Part shown: positions 25,708-39,988 of the stretch, piece after piece | Numbering within the stretch: the first letter of the stretch is position 1 | Layout of the letters: each line of letters begins with the position of its first letter | From: Hansschlegelia quercus | GTDB lineage: Bacteria; Pseudomonadota; Alphaproteobacteria; Rhizobiales; Methylopilaceae | Length of the DNA: 64,000 bases | Reading direction: 5' to 3' | NCBI RefSeq assembly: GCF_004310425.1 | Contig: NZ_SIUB01000003.1 | Coordinates: 62,001 to 126,000 of the forward strand | The notes under the pieces: generated by a model | The model's input: only the letters and a program-made list of their open reading frames with translations | The model's database searches: none | Told to the model about the DNA's origin: nothing | Made by a program: the position numbers and the translations under genes

Positions 25708-26169
25708 TCACTTGACGGCGACGGAGCCGTCCATCCCGGCCTCGCGATGGCCCGGAATCAGGCAGGCGAAGTTGAAGTCGCCCGATTTCGAGAACTTCCA
25801 GACGATCTGGTCAGTCTTTCCCGCGAGGATCGTGCGACCGTTGGGGTCGTCATGTTCCATGTCGGGGTTCTTGCGCATCGCGATCGCGTGCTTGTCGTTG
25901 TCCGCCCGCGTGGCCAGCATGAATTCGTGGGTGAGCCGCCCCTCGTTCTTGAGGACGAAGCGGATCTGCTCGCCCTTCTTGGCGGTGACGGAAAGCGGCT
26001 CGAACAGCATCTTGCCGTCCGAGGTCTCCTTCATGACGATTTCGACCGTGCGCGACGGCGCCTTCGGATCCCCGGGCTCTCCGAACGCCGTGCTCTCGTG
26101 GTCGGAATGCGCGAGGGCAGCAGCGGGGATCGCGATGGCGGCGACAGCCGCGATCAACAGCTTCTTCAT
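25708..26169 (-). CDS. Periplasmic cupredoxin (plastocyanin-like)
   Basis: A 153-residue secreted cupredoxin. The signal peptide ends at AAALAHSDHE. Type 1 copper ligands are visible as H in GRLTHEFML, then the C-terminal loop NFACLIPGHREAGM with Cys, His and Met. A KKGEQIRFVLKNEG strand precedes them. Such proteins bind copper in the periplasm or act as electron carriers for multicopper oxidases. The oxidase gene is immediately upstream. ATG at 26169 is preferred because AGGAG is seven bases away; another ATG two codons earlier is too close to it. Confidence 0.9.
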   Translation of the reverse strand: MKKLLIAAVAAIAIPAAALAHSDHESTAFGEPGDPKAPSRTVEIVMKETSDGKMLFEPLSVTAKKGEQIRFVLKNEGRLTHEFMLATRADNDKHAIAMRKNPDMEHDDPNGRTILAGKTDQIVWKFSKSGDFNFACLIPGHREAGMDGSVAVK

Positions 26170-26196
26170 GAACATGCTCCTGATGGTGATGGACGT

Positions 26197-27600
26197 TCAG
26201 TGGTTCGCATGACCGCCGGAGCCCGCCTTGGGCTTCACGACGTCCATCTCGATGTCGCCGGGCTTTGGCTTCGCGGGAGGGGCTGCGGCCGCGTCCTGGT
26301 CCGGCCCCTTCCATTCGAAGGCGACCTGCCCCTCGGGGTGCTTGAACCAGCCCGGATCCTTGTAGTCGCCGCTCGCCAGCCCCTCGCGGACCTTCACGAC
26401 CGAGAACATCCCGCCCATCTCGATCGGGCCGAACTGGCCGAAGCCGGTCATCATCGGCAGCGTGTTGTCGGGGAGCGGCATCTCCATCTCGCCCATGTCG
26501 GCCATGCCCGCGCCGCCCATCGGCATGTAGCCGGGGACCACCGCCTTGATCTTCTTGGCGATGTCCTTCTTGTCCACGCCGATGAAGTTCGAGACCTCAT
26601 GGCCCATGGCGTTCATGGTGTGGTGCGACTTGTGGCAGTGGATCGCCCAGTCGCCGGGGGCGTCGGCGACGAAGTCGAAGGCGCGCATCTGTCCGACGGC
26701 GCAGTCGACCGTGACCTCCGGCCAGGCGGCCGCCTCCGGGACCCAGCCCCCGTCGGTGCAAGACACCTTGAAGTCGTAGCCGTGCATGTGGATCGGGTGG
26801 TTCGTCATCGTGAGATTGCCGAACCGGATCCTCACCTTGTCCCCCTTGGCGGCGACGAGATGGTCGATCCCCGGGAACACGCGCGTGTTCCATGTCCAGA
26901 GGTTGAAGTCTGTCATCTCCGCGACCCGGGGCACGTAGGTCCCTGGGTCGATGTCGTAGGCCGACATCAGGAAGACGAAGTCGCGGTCGACCCGGCGGAA
27001 CGCCGGATCCTTCGGGTGCACGACGAAAAAGCCCATCATGCCCATCGCCATCTGGACCATCTCGTCGGCGTGCGGGTGGTACATGAAGGTCCCGCTCTTC
27101 CGGAGCTGGAACTCGTAGACGAACGTCTTCCCCGGCTTGATGTGCGGCTGGGTGAGTCCGCCCACGCCGTCCATGCCGGACGGCACCAACTGGCCGTGCC
27201 AGTGCACCGTGGTGTGCTCCGGCAGCCTGTTGGTCACGAAGATCCGGACCTTGTCGCCCTCGACGGCCTCGATGGTCGGGCCGGGCGACTGCCCGTTGTA
27301 GCCCCACAGATGGGCGACCATGCCGGGGGCGAGCTCCCGGATCACTGGCTCGGCGACGAGGTGGAACTCCTTCCACTCGCCGTTCATGCGCCAGGGCGCC
27401 GTCCAGCCGTTGAGCGTGACGACCGGGTTGTAGTCGACCCCCGTCGACGGAACGAGCGGCGGCTGCATGGTCGCCTCCGTCATGGTCGCGGCCTCGGGGA
27501 TGCCCGCGGCTTGAACGCGGCCTGAGACGGCGGTCGCCGCCACCAGCGACGTCGCGCCGGCCGCGGACGCCGACAGGAAGGATCTGCGCGAGACGGTCAT
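26197..27600 (-). CDS. Tat-exported multicopper oxidase (CopA/CueO-like)
   Basis: A 467-residue multicopper oxidase. SRRSFLSASAAG at 4-15 is a Tat signal. Copper-ligand motifs occur in order: HWHG, HPHADE, HPIHMHG and HCHKSHHTMNAMGHE. Met-rich stretches such as MPMGGAGMADMGEMEMPLP lie near residues 360-380, and a His-containing tail ends GGHANH. Such enzymes oxidise Cu(I) to less toxic Cu(II) in the periplasm. It lies between the TolC-like gene and the cupredoxin gene on the minus strand. Confidence 0.93.
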   Translation of the reverse strand: MTVSRRSFLSASAAGATSLVAATAVSGRVQAAGIPEAATMTEATMQPPLVPSTGVDYNPVVTLNGWTAPWRMNGEWKEFHLVAEPVIRELAPGMVAHLWGYNGQSPGPTIEAVEGDKVRIFVTNRLPEHTTVHWHGQLVPSGMDGVGGLTQPHIKPGKTFVYEFQLRKSGTFMYHPHADEMVQMAMGMMGFFVVHPKDPAFRRVDRDFVFLMSAYDIDPGTYVPRVAEMTDFNLWTWNTRVFPGIDHLVAAKGDKVRIRFGNLTMTNHPIHMHGYDFKVSCTDGGWVPEAAAWPEVTVDCAVGQMRAFDFVADAPGDWAIHCHKSHHTMNAMGHEVSNFIGVDKKDIAKKIKAVVPGYMPMGGAGMADMGEMEMPLPDNTLPMMTGFGQFGPIEMGGMFSVVKVREGLASGDYKDPGWFKHPEGQVAFEWKGPDQDAAAAPPAKPKPGDIEMDVVKPKAGSGGHANH

Positions 27601-27610
27601 GGGTGTCTCC

Positions 27611-29047
27611 TCATTCGGGCGATGCGGCCGAGGCCGGATTTGCGGAGGCGGGCTTGGGTTCGGGCGCGGGTTCGTCGGCCGAGCCGCCGCCGATCAGGGC
27701 AGCCTGGAAATCGACGTCGGCGATGAAGAAGTCGCGCTTTGCCCGGATCCCCGCGACGTTCGCGGCGACGTTCTCGCGGGCGTTGGTGAGCAGCTCGAAG
27801 GCGTCGACCAGCATGCCGTTGTACTGGAGCTGCGCTTCCTCGGTGATGACCTTGCGGAGCGGCAGCACCCTGTCCTGGTATGCTCGGGCGATCTCGTGGC
27901 GGCCGCGGTAGGTGGCGTAGGCCTCGCGTGCCTCGGAGCGGGCGTTGACCGCCTTCTCGAGCAGGCGGTTGACCGCGCCCATGTAGGTCTCCCGGGCCTT
28001 GACGGAGCGCGCCCTCCCGAAATCGAAGATCGGGATCTCGGCGGCGACCTCGAATCCCTTCGGGTTCGCCTTCTCGCCATCCGCCGACCTAGTGTGGTTG
28101 GCGAGGCCCGTGACCTCGAGCATCGAGATCGCTCGGGTCTGCTCGGTGAGGCCGTAGGCTTGGGCGAGCGCGTCGAGCTCGAGGCGGTCCCCGATGATGT
28201 CGACCCGCTGGCGGATCGCGGTCGCCTCTACGTCGCCCTGGCTCTTGAGCCGCGGGAAGGACGGGAGCCTCCCGGGGAGCTTGTAATTAAGGTCGCGGCC
28301 CCAGAGGCCGAGTTGGCGCGTCAGAGCCTCGCGCTCCTTCGACGCCTCCAGCCGCGCCTCGGCAAGCTCGGTCGCGACCTCCGCGTAGAGCGCGCCGGAA
28401 CGTGCCTGGTTGAGCTTGGTCGCGGCTCCGGTTTCGCCCAGCTTCTTGGTGAGTTCGGCGGCGGCTCCGGCCGACGCCCTCGCGCTCTCGAGAAAGGCGG
28501 CGGTCTCCCGCGCCGCCACGGCCCGGTAGAACGCCCGTCGCGCCTCGGTGGCGGTGCGGAAGGTCGCGGCGATCGCCTTGTACTGGGCCGCGCGGAATTC
28601 GGTCTTCGCGATCTTGGCCCGCTTTGGCAGCGTCAGGAGCTGAAGCAGGTCAGCGATCAGCCGCCGCTCGACGTCGAGGTCGCCCGAGCCGGCGACCCGC
28701 TCGATGGAGACCGTTGGCGACGGCGGCAGGCTCGCCTCGACGTACTCCGCCTCGGACACGCCGAGCACGTTGTACTCGGCCTGCAGGCCGCGATTGTTCA
28801 ACAGCGCGATCTGCACCGCCGCGTCGGCGGTCAACGGGCGCGCGAGCAGCCTATCGACGCGGGCCTTGACCGCCGCGGCGTCCGACGCCGTGACGATCTT
28901 CGCCGTGTCCTTCCCGAGGTCGAGGGAGACCCTGGAGATGACGGGAGCCATCCCGCCGTCCGAGCCGACAGAGGCGCAGGCGGCGAGCGAGGCCGACAGC
29001 GCCGCGACCGCGGCTGTCCGCACGAGGAGCGGGCGCAGGGCCGCCAT
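27611..29047 (-). CDS. TolC/CusC-like outer-membrane efflux lipoprotein
   Basis: A 478-residue outer-membrane factor. The lipobox SLAAC (about 20-24) predicts a lipoprotein, as for CusC. Two long alpha-helical repeats typical of OEP proteins follow, for example LNNRGLQAEYNVLGVSEAEYVEASLPP and ETYMGAVNRLLEKAVNARSEAREAYATYR. The C-terminal 30 residues are Pro/Ala-rich. Its ATG shares a base with the stop of the upstream lipoprotein gene (TGATG). No matching membrane-fusion or RND pump gene is present, so it may pair with proteins encoded elsewhere. Confidence 0.9.
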   Translation of the reverse strand: MAALRPLLVRTAAVAALSASLAACASVGSDGGMAPVISRVSLDLGKDTAKIVTASDAAAVKARVDRLLARPLTADAAVQIALLNNRGLQAEYNVLGVSEAEYVEASLPPSPTVSIERVAGSGDLDVERRLIADLLQLLTLPKRAKIAKTEFRAAQYKAIAATFRTATEARRAFYRAVAARETAAFLESARASAGAAAELTKKLGETGAATKLNQARSGALYAEVATELAEARLEASKEREALTRQLGLWGRDLNYKLPGRLPSFPRLKSQGDVEATAIRQRVDIIGDRLELDALAQAYGLTEQTRAISMLEVTGLANHTRSADGEKANPKGFEVAAEIPIFDFGRARSVKARETYMGAVNRLLEKAVNARSEAREAYATYRGRHEIARAYQDRVLPLRKVITEEAQLQYNGMLVDAFELLTNARENVAANVAGIRAKRDFFIADVDFQAALIGGGSADEPAPEPKPASANPASAASPE

Positions 29048-29271
29048 CACATCCCCTCCGCGGGTTTGGGAGAGACGCCCTTGTTCTGCTCGAGCCACAG
29101 CTTGGGCTCGACTGGACGGTAGTCGACCGTTCCCGCCGTTACGGAGGCGTGCCTGACCGCCGGAACGGGTGCGGAGGGATCGCGTGGATCGCCTCCTGCG
29201 ACGGGCGACGGCAGTTGCGCGGTGCATCCGCCCACTAGAAGGGCGGCGGCAGCCGAGACGAGCGGCTTCAT
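29047..29271 (-). CDS. Small lipoprotein of unknown function
   Basis: A 74-residue peptide starting MKPLVSAAAALLVGGCTAQ. The lipobox VGGC predicts lipidation at C16. The mature chain is Pro-rich (DPRDPSAPVPAVR) and ends EPKLWLEQNKGVSPKPAEGM. I do not recognise the family. Its TGA overlaps the TolC-like ATG, so the two are translationally coupled and it may assist that outer-membrane protein. The ribosome site is not clear; the coupling and lipobox are the main support. Confidence 0.7.
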   Translation of the reverse strand: MKPLVSAAAALLVGGCTAQLPSPVAGGDPRDPSAPVPAVRHASVTAGTVDYRPVEPKLWLEQNKGVSPKPAEGM

Positions 29272-29402
29272 GGGGGAACCCCGGGATCTGAACGAGCAGG
29301 CGCGATGGCGCACGGGCGCCGGCGAGGCGCGCGATCGGTCAGATGTCTCGGGGTATGTCCGACGGAGCCCTGTTCAGGGCATGCGTCGGGCGTGCGAGGA
29401 CG

Positions 29403-29819
29403 TCAGCCGACCAGCGCGGCGGACGGTCTCGGGGGGCGCTTGATGTGGACCGTCGGTCCCGCAAGGGCGACGGGGGCCGGAAGCGCGGGCAGGACGGTCA
29501 CGGCCGCCGATACGGCGCCGAACGACGCGAACTCGATCGAGATGACCGCATGGCAGGTGTTGCTGCAGCAGGACGACTTGGCTGAACCAGGCTGTGCCAT
29601 GTGGCTCGCGCAGTCCTCGGATGCGGACTGGACGCCCTGCTCGATCGAGGCAGCCACCACGATCTCGGACTTCGCTGTCGGGACGGCGCTTGCCTGCTGC
29701 GCCGCCACGGGCGGCGCGTCTTGGGCCGCGTGAGCCTCGCTCGGGGTTACCCAGCTCGACGCCATGAACATCGCGAGCGCGAGGCCCGCGAAGAGCCGCA
29801 GGAGCGAGTGAACGGTCAT
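29403..29819 (-). CDS. Small exported Cys/Met-containing protein downstream of csoR
   Basis: A 138-residue protein starting MTVHSLLRLFAGLALAMFMASSWV, with an N-terminal signal or anchor. A central segment carries EDCASHM, then SSCCSNTCHAVI, a four-cysteine cluster that may bind metal. A second hydrophobic segment follows (VSAAVTVLPALPAPVALAG). I do not recognise the family; it resembles small DUF2946-type proteins of copper clusters only in general layout. Its ATG overlaps the csoR stop (ATGA at 29816), so it is expressed with the repressor and probably copper-induced. Confidence 0.65.
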   Translation of the reverse strand: MTVHSLLRLFAGLALAMFMASSWVTPSEAHAAQDAPPVAAQQASAVPTAKSEIVVAASIEQGVQSASEDCASHMAQPGSAKSSCCSNTCHAVISIEFASFGAVSAAVTVLPALPAPVALAGPTVHIKRPPRPSAALVG

Positions 29820-30091
29820 GCGCGCACCCTCCCGAGGACATGGACGAGTTCGGCGACCTTCTGGCGCTGCTCGTCCTTGTCGCCGGACTGGATGGCGTCC
29901 TCGACGCAGTGGCCGACGTGGTCCTTGAGGATTTCCTCCTCCACCCGTTTCAGGGCGGCGCGGACCGCGGAGATCTGGGTGACCACGTCGATGCAGTAGC
30001 GGTCCTCCTCGAGCATGCGCGTGATGCCGCGGACCTGACCCTCGATCCGGTTCAGCCGCTTTGCGCAGGAGGTCTTGGTGCAGCACTGCAT
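29816..30091 (-). CDS. csoR: CsoR-family copper-sensing repressor
   Basis: A 91-residue all-helical repressor. KRLNRIEGQVRGITRMLEEDRYC is the family DNA-binding and dimer segment. The metal site Cys-His-Cys maps to C33 (RYCIDVV), H58 and C62 (DHVGHC), which is the copper-type CsoR pattern. Extra cysteines sit at 3, 4 and 9. The ATG at 30091 faces a divergent P-type ATPase gene, with two GC-rich palindromes between them. Loss of DNA binding on Cu(I) loading would derepress both directions. Confidence 0.9.
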   Translation of the reverse strand: MQCCTKTSCAKRLNRIEGQVRGITRMLEEDRYCIDVVTQISAVRAALKRVEEEILKDHVGHCVEDAIQSGDKDEQRQKVAELVHVLGRVRA

Positions 30092-30176
30092 GGCTTGATC
30101 GATACCCAATGGGGGTATACAACGCAAGCCGAAAAATACCCCGGTGGGGTATACTTCATGCAGGAGGGCTTGGCTT
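30092..30176. promoter_or_regulatory. Divergent csoR/copper-ATPase promoter with two operator palindromes
   Basis: Two 17-base palindromes lie in this gap: ATACCCAATGGGGGTAT at 30102-30118 (arms ATACCC/GGGTAT) and ATACCCCGGTGGGGTAT at 30136-30152 (arms ATACCCC/GGGGTAT, perfect). Their centres are 34 bases apart. C-tract/G-tract palindromes flanked by AT are typical CsoR/RcnR-family operators. Placement between the repressor and the ATPase it should control supports that reading. AGGAGG at 30161-30166 is the ATPase ribosome site. Confidence 0.75.
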
Positions 30177-32546
<2,370 letters not shown>

Positions 32547-32677
32547 TATCCGCGATCAGGCATCTATCCGCCGAGACGGCCAAGACGATGGAGATCGAAA
32601 CCGCTGTGCACGCCGACTCGAAGCTGGGCTGCCCTGACCACCACGCGTGTCGATTATCCCAAGTCAGCGACGCTGGA

Positions 32678-34912
<2,235 letters not shown>

Positions 34913-35557
34913 ATGGCTGGACCCCGTGACTGGGAGATTTCGCGGCGCGACCTGATGGTCGGCGCCGGGGCGGGGGCGGTTCTTGCCGCCACGCCCAAGC
35001 TCGCGGAGGCGGGCGCGTCTCTCGCCTCCGAAACCCGGATGCCGACGCTGGCTTCGGTGTCCTTCACTGTAAATGGGGAGGGCCGCCGCCTCGAGGTCGA
35101 CACCCGCACGACGCTGCTCGACGCGTTGCGCGAGCGGCTTCAGCTCACCGGCACCAAGAAGGGCTGCGACCACGGCCAGTGCGGCGCCTGCACGGTCATC
35201 GTCGACGGCCACCGCATCAACTCGTGCCTGACGCTTGCGGTCATGCACGAGGGCTCGGAGGTCACGACTATCGAGGGCCTCGGTCAGCCGGAGAACCTGC
35301 ACCCGATGCAGGCCGCCTTCGTGAAGCACGACGGTTTCCAGTGCGGCTACTGCACCCCTGGCCAGATCTGTTCGGCCGTCGCCGTGCTCGACGAGATCAA
35401 GGCCGGTATTCCGAGCCATGTCACCGTCGAGCTCGACGGCGAGCTGCTGCCGACCAGTGACGAGATTCGCGAGCGCATGAGCGGCAACATCTGCCGCTGC
35501 GGCGCCTACTCCAATATCGTCGACGCCATGGCCGAAGTCGCAGGGAGGCGCGCATGA
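34913..35557 (+). CDS. paoA: Aldehyde oxidoreductase iron-sulfur subunit (PaoA)
   Basis: A 214-residue subunit with two [2Fe-2S] sites. The plant-type cluster is C85, C90, C93 and C105 ([13 protein letters not shown]); the second uses C144, C147, C194 and C196 (CGYCTPGQ and CRCG). SRRDLM at 10-15 starts a Tat signal, as expected for the periplasmic E. coli PaoABC enzyme. It passes electrons from the molybdenum centre to the FAD subunit. It overlaps paoB by ATGA. Confidence 0.94.
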   Translation: MAGPRDWEISRRDLMVGAGAGAVLAATPKLAEAGASLASETRMPTLASVSFTVNGEGRRLEVDTRTTLLDALRERLQLTGTKKGCDHGQCGACTVIVDGHRINSCLTLAVMHEGSEVTTIEGLGQPENLHPMQAAFVKHDGFQCGYCTPGQICSAVAVLDEIKAGIPSHVTVELDGELLPTSDEIRERMSGNICRCGAYSNIVDAMAEVAGRRA

Positions 35558-36504
35558 AGGCCTTTTCGTATGAGCGCGCTAGGACGCCCGCTGAAGCTGC
35601 GGCCGCGGCCGCCGAGCACGAGGACGCCAAGTTCATCGCGGGCGGAACGAACCTCCTCGACCTGATGAAGCTCGAGATTGAGACGCCTGCGCACCTGATC
35701 GACGTGAACGGGCTTGCGCTCGACACCATCGAGACGACCCCGGAGGGCGGCCTCAAAATCGGCGCGCTGGTCCGCAACACCGACCTAGCGGCGCACAAGC
35801 GGGTCCGGAAGGACTATGCGCTGCTGACCCGCGCCCTGATGGCGGGGGCTTCCGGACAGCTCCGCAACAAGGCGACGACCGCAGGAAACCTGCTTCAGCG
35901 CACCCGCTGCCCGTACTTCTACGACACCGCGCAGCCCTGCAATAAGCGGAGCCCCGGCTCCGGTTGCGCGGCGATCGGCGGGTTCTCGCGCCAGCTTGGG
36001 TTGGTCGGCGTCTCGGACGCCTGCATCGCGACCCATCCAAGCGACATGGGCGTAGCCATGCGCGCGCTCGATGCCGTGGTCGAGACCGTGAAGCCTGACG
36101 GCGAGACCCGGACGATCCCGGTTGCGGAGTTCCATCGCCTTCCCGGCGACACGCCGCACGTCGAGAACGCGCTGGAGAAGGGGGAGTTAATCACCGCGAT
36201 GACGCTTCCGGCGCCCGTCGGCGGCAAGCACGTCTACCGCAAAGTGCGCGACCGCGCGTCCTACGCCTTCGCGCTCATCTCGGTCGGGGCGGTCGTCCAA
36301 CCGGACGGCACGGGCCGTGTCGCGATCGGTGGCGTCGCGCCGAAGCCGTGGCGCGTTGAGGCGGCCGAGGCCGACATGAAGCGCGGCGCGAAGGCCGTCG
36401 CCGACGGCCTGTTCGCCAACGCCCGACCCACCCACCACAACGAGTTCAAGCGGACGCTCGCTGAGCGGACGCTCGGCTCTGTCCTCACGGAGGCGCGAGG
36501 CTGA
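35554..36504 (+). CDS. paoB: Aldehyde oxidoreductase FAD/[4Fe-4S] subunit (PaoB)
   Basis: A 316-residue FAD-binding subunit of the xanthine dehydrogenase family. The flavin site includes [14 protein letters not shown], and [18 protein letters not shown] leads into an insertion with cysteines at about 119, 129, 138 and 157. These match the extra [4Fe-4S] cluster that distinguishes PaoB from other family members. A Gly-rich cofactor loop and the C-terminal CO-dehydrogenase-flavoprotein domain follow. It starts in an overlap with paoA and ends at the first base of paoC. Confidence 0.93.
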   Translation: MKAFSYERARTPAEAAAAAAEHEDAKFIAGGTNLLDLMKLEIETPAHLIDVNGLALDTIETTPEGGLKIGALVRNTDLAAHKRVRKDYALLTRALMAGASGQLRNKATTAGNLLQRTRCPYFYDTAQPCNKRSPGSGCAAIGGFSRQLGLVGVSDACIATHPSDMGVAMRALDAVVETVKPDGETRTIPVAEFHRLPGDTPHVENALEKGELITAMTLPAPVGGKHVYRKVRDRASYAFALISVGAVVQPDGTGRVAIGGVAPKPWRVEAAEADMKRGAKAVADGLFANARPTHHNEFKRTLAERTLGSVLTEARG

Positions 36505-38714
36505 TGCCGATGAAGTTCAACGAGCCCGCAGGCGCAAACCCGATCGACCGCCAGAAGGTCATCGGCAAGCCGTTCGACCGGATTGAAGGTCCGCTCAAGG
36601 TCACGGGCCGCGCGCCTTACGCCTATGAGCGCCACGACGCTGTCGAGAACCCCGCGGTCGGCTTCGTGGTCGGCGCAGGGATCGCGAAGGGGCGCATCAA
36701 GAGCATCGACGTGACGGCCGCCAGGAAGGCGCCTGGGGTCCTCGCCGTGGTGACTGCCGAGACCGCAGGAAAGCTCGGCCTCGGCAAATACAACATCGCC
36801 AAACTCCTCGGCGGCCCGGAGATTGACCATTACCATCAGGCGATCGCAGTCGTGGTCGCCGAGAGCTTCGAGCAGGCGCGCGCCGCAGCCGGCCTCCTGC
36901 GCGTCGATTATGCGGCGGAGAAGGGCGTGTTCGACCTGCGCGGGACGAAGGACACGTCGGTGAAGCCGAAGCCATCCGGCGGCGACGAGCCGGATTCCGC
37001 CAAAGGCGATTTCGCGGGGGCGTTCGAGGCCGCGGCGGTCAAGCTCGACGAGACCTACACGACCCCGGACCACGCCCACGCGATGATGGAGCCGCACGCT
37101 TCGATGGCGTCGTGGGACGGCAACAAGGTCACGGTCTGGACCTCGAACCAGATGATCGACTGGGGCGTCTCGGACCTAGCCAAGACGCTCGGCCTGCCGA
37201 AGGAGAACGTCCGGCTGGTCTCGCCGTATGTCGGCGGCGGTTTTGGCGGGAAGCTGTTCCTACGGGCGGATGCGGTGCTGGCCGCGCTCGGCGCGAAGGC
37301 CGCGGGCCGCCCCGTCAAGGTCGCGCTGCCGCGTCCGCTCGTGTTCAACAACACCACCCATCGGCCCGCCACCGTGCAGCGCGTGCGGATCGGCGCCGGG
37401 CGCGACGGCAAGATCACCGCGATCGGGCACGAGACTTGGTCCGGCAATCTTCCGAACGGCAAGCCGGAGAACGCCATCGACCAGACCCGGCTGCTCTATG
37501 CCGGGGCGAACCGAATGACGGCGACGCGGCTCGCTCTGCTCAACTTGCCGGAGGGCAACGCCATGCGCGCCCCGGGCGAGGCGCCCGGCCTGATGGCGCT
37601 CGAGATTGCCATGGACGAGATGGCTGGCAAGCTCGGCATGGACCCGGTCGAGTTCCGGATCCTGAACGACACACAGGTCGATCCCGAGAACCCGGAGCGG
37701 AAGTTCTCCCAGCGGCGTCTGTCGGAATGCTTCCGGATCGGTTCCGGCCGCTTCGGCTGGTCGGCGCGAAAGCAGCCCGGCGAAACGCGCGACGGACGCT
37801 GGCTCGTCGGAATGGGCGTCGCGACGGCGTTCCGCGGCAACCTCGTGATGAAGTCGGCGGCTCGCGCGCGGCTCGCGGCGGACGGCCGGATCACGGTCGA
37901 GACCGACATGACCGACATCGGGACAGGCACCTACACGATCATCGCCCAGACCACCGCCGAGATGCTCGGCGTGCCGCTGACCCAGATCGACGTGAAGCTC
38001 GGTGACAGCGCGTTCCCCGTCTCCGCCGGCTCCGGCGGGCAGTGGGGAGCGAACTCGGCGACGTCGGGCGTTTACGCTTGCTGCGTGAAGCTTAGGGAGG
38101 CGATCGCGCGCCAGGCCGGCCTCGATCCACTCAAGGCCGACTTCGCTGACGGTCAGGTGACCGCCGATGGCAAGAGCGTTGCACTCGCGGGCGTAGCCAA
38201 CGCCCGGGACATCGTGGTCGAGGACGGCATCGAGTTCGGCGACCTGGACAAGCGCTATGCCCAGTCGACCTTCGGGGCGCACTTCGTCGAAATCGGCGTC
38301 GACCATGCCACGGGAGAGTCCCGCATCCGCCGCATGCTCGCGGTCTGCGCTGCGGGCCGCATCCTCAATCCGAAGTCCGCGCGAAGTCAGGTCATCGGCG
38401 CGATGACGATGGGCGCGGGCGCAGCGCTGATGGAGGAACTCGCGGTCGACAAGGAGCGCGGCTTCTTCGTGAACCACGACCTCGCAGGATACGAGGTCCC
38501 GGTCCATGCCGACATCCCTCACCAAGAGGTCGTGTTCCTCGACGAGACTGATCCGTACTCCTCCCCGATGAAGGCGAAGGGAGTCGGTGAGCTTGGGATC
38601 TGCGGTGTGGCGGCCGCGGTCGCGAACGCCATCTACAATGCAACGGGCGTCAGGGTCCGCGACTACCCGATTACGCTCGACAAGCTCCTCTCGGCAATGC
38701 CCGAGGTGGGATGA
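36504..38714 (+). CDS. paoC: Aldehyde oxidoreductase molybdenum-binding subunit (PaoC)
   Basis: A 736-residue catalytic subunit, almost the length of E. coli PaoC. SPYVGGGFGGKLF and the RAPGEAPGLMALEIAMDEMA region form the molybdopterin site, QWGANSATSG lies further on, and GVGELGICGVAAAV near the end carries the catalytic glutamate. It should oxidise aromatic and other aldehydes to acids using water, with molybdopterin cytosine dinucleotide. The PaoD/XdhC-type chaperone that normally inserts the cofactor is not adjacent and must be supplied from elsewhere. Confidence 0.94.
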   Translation: MPMKFNEPAGANPIDRQKVIGKPFDRIEGPLKVTGRAPYAYERHDAVENPAVGFVVGAGIAKGRIKSIDVTAARKAPGVLAVVTAETAGKLGLGKYNIAKLLGGPEIDHYHQAIAVVVAESFEQARAAAGLLRVDYAAEKGVFDLRGTKDTSVKPKPSGGDEPDSAKGDFAGAFEAAAVKLDETYTTPDHAHAMMEPHASMASWDGNKVTVWTSNQMIDWGVSDLAKTLGLPKENVRLVSPYVGGGFGGKLFLRADAVLAALGAKAAGRPVKVALPRPLVFNNTTHRPATVQRVRIGAGRDGKITAIGHETWSGNLPNGKPENAIDQTRLLYAGANRMTATRLALLNLPEGNAMRAPGEAPGLMALEIAMDEMAGKLGMDPVEFRILNDTQVDPENPERKFSQRRLSECFRIGSGRFGWSARKQPGETRDGRWLVGMGVATAFRGNLVMKSAARARLAADGRITVETDMTDIGTGTYTIIAQTTAEMLGVPLTQIDVKLGDSAFPVSAGSGGQWGANSATSGVYACCVKLREAIARQAGLDPLKADFADGQVTADGKSVALAGVANARDIVVEDGIEFGDLDKRYAQSTFGAHFVEIGVDHATGESRIRRMLAVCAAGRILNPKSARSQVIGAMTMGAGAALMEELAVDKERGFFVNHDLAGYEVPVHADIPHQEVVFLDETDPYSSPMKAKGVGELGICGVAAAVANAIYNATGVRVRDYPITLDKLLSAMPEVG

Positions 38715-38766
38715 GGATCGCGCCGAGGGATGCCGGACAAATACCAGGGCTGGTGGCGGACGGCCC

Positions 38767-39676
<910 letters not shown>

Positions 39677-39748
39677 AGGCGTATGTGCGATTGTTGGTGT
39701 AGTCCGGGTCGGCTTCTACAGCTACCCTCCTGAGCGACAAGCAAAGCC

Positions 39749-39988
39749 GTGTCGAGAGAGGCGACGAGGACGACACTGGCTGCGGCAGCCTCCATGCTCC
39801 TCCTAATGGCTGTGCCCTGCGTCCGACAAAGCTACGCGTCACTCCCTTGCGGGCCGGTTCCGAAGCCTCGAAGGCCGGCCCCCGCGGCCAACTTCACGGG
39901 TGCGGTGCGCGTAGACCAACGCTTCAAGGGCACTGGCGGGGCATCTCAGCCTCCTTTTCGCGCCGCACTAGGCGTTCATCCGCGTTGA
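39749..39988 (+). pseudogene. Possible truncated secreted cupin protein
   Basis: A GTG-initiated frame of 79 codons encodes a signal-like N terminus (LAAAASMLLLMAVPC) followed by PAPAANFTGAVRVDQRFKGTG. The latter resembles the opening of secreted cupin proteins that often neighbour LysR and aldo/keto reductase genes. The cupin barrel with its HxH motif is missing: the frame ends at 39988 without it. It is probably a 5' remnant. The identification rests on a short match. Confidence 0.4.

Noticed and set aside
25699-27525. Plus-strand open frame of about 600 codons opposite the cupredoxin and multicopper oxidase genes
   Set aside because: The minus strand encodes clear copper proteins with motifs; the plus-strand product is low-complexity Arg/His/Val/Asp.
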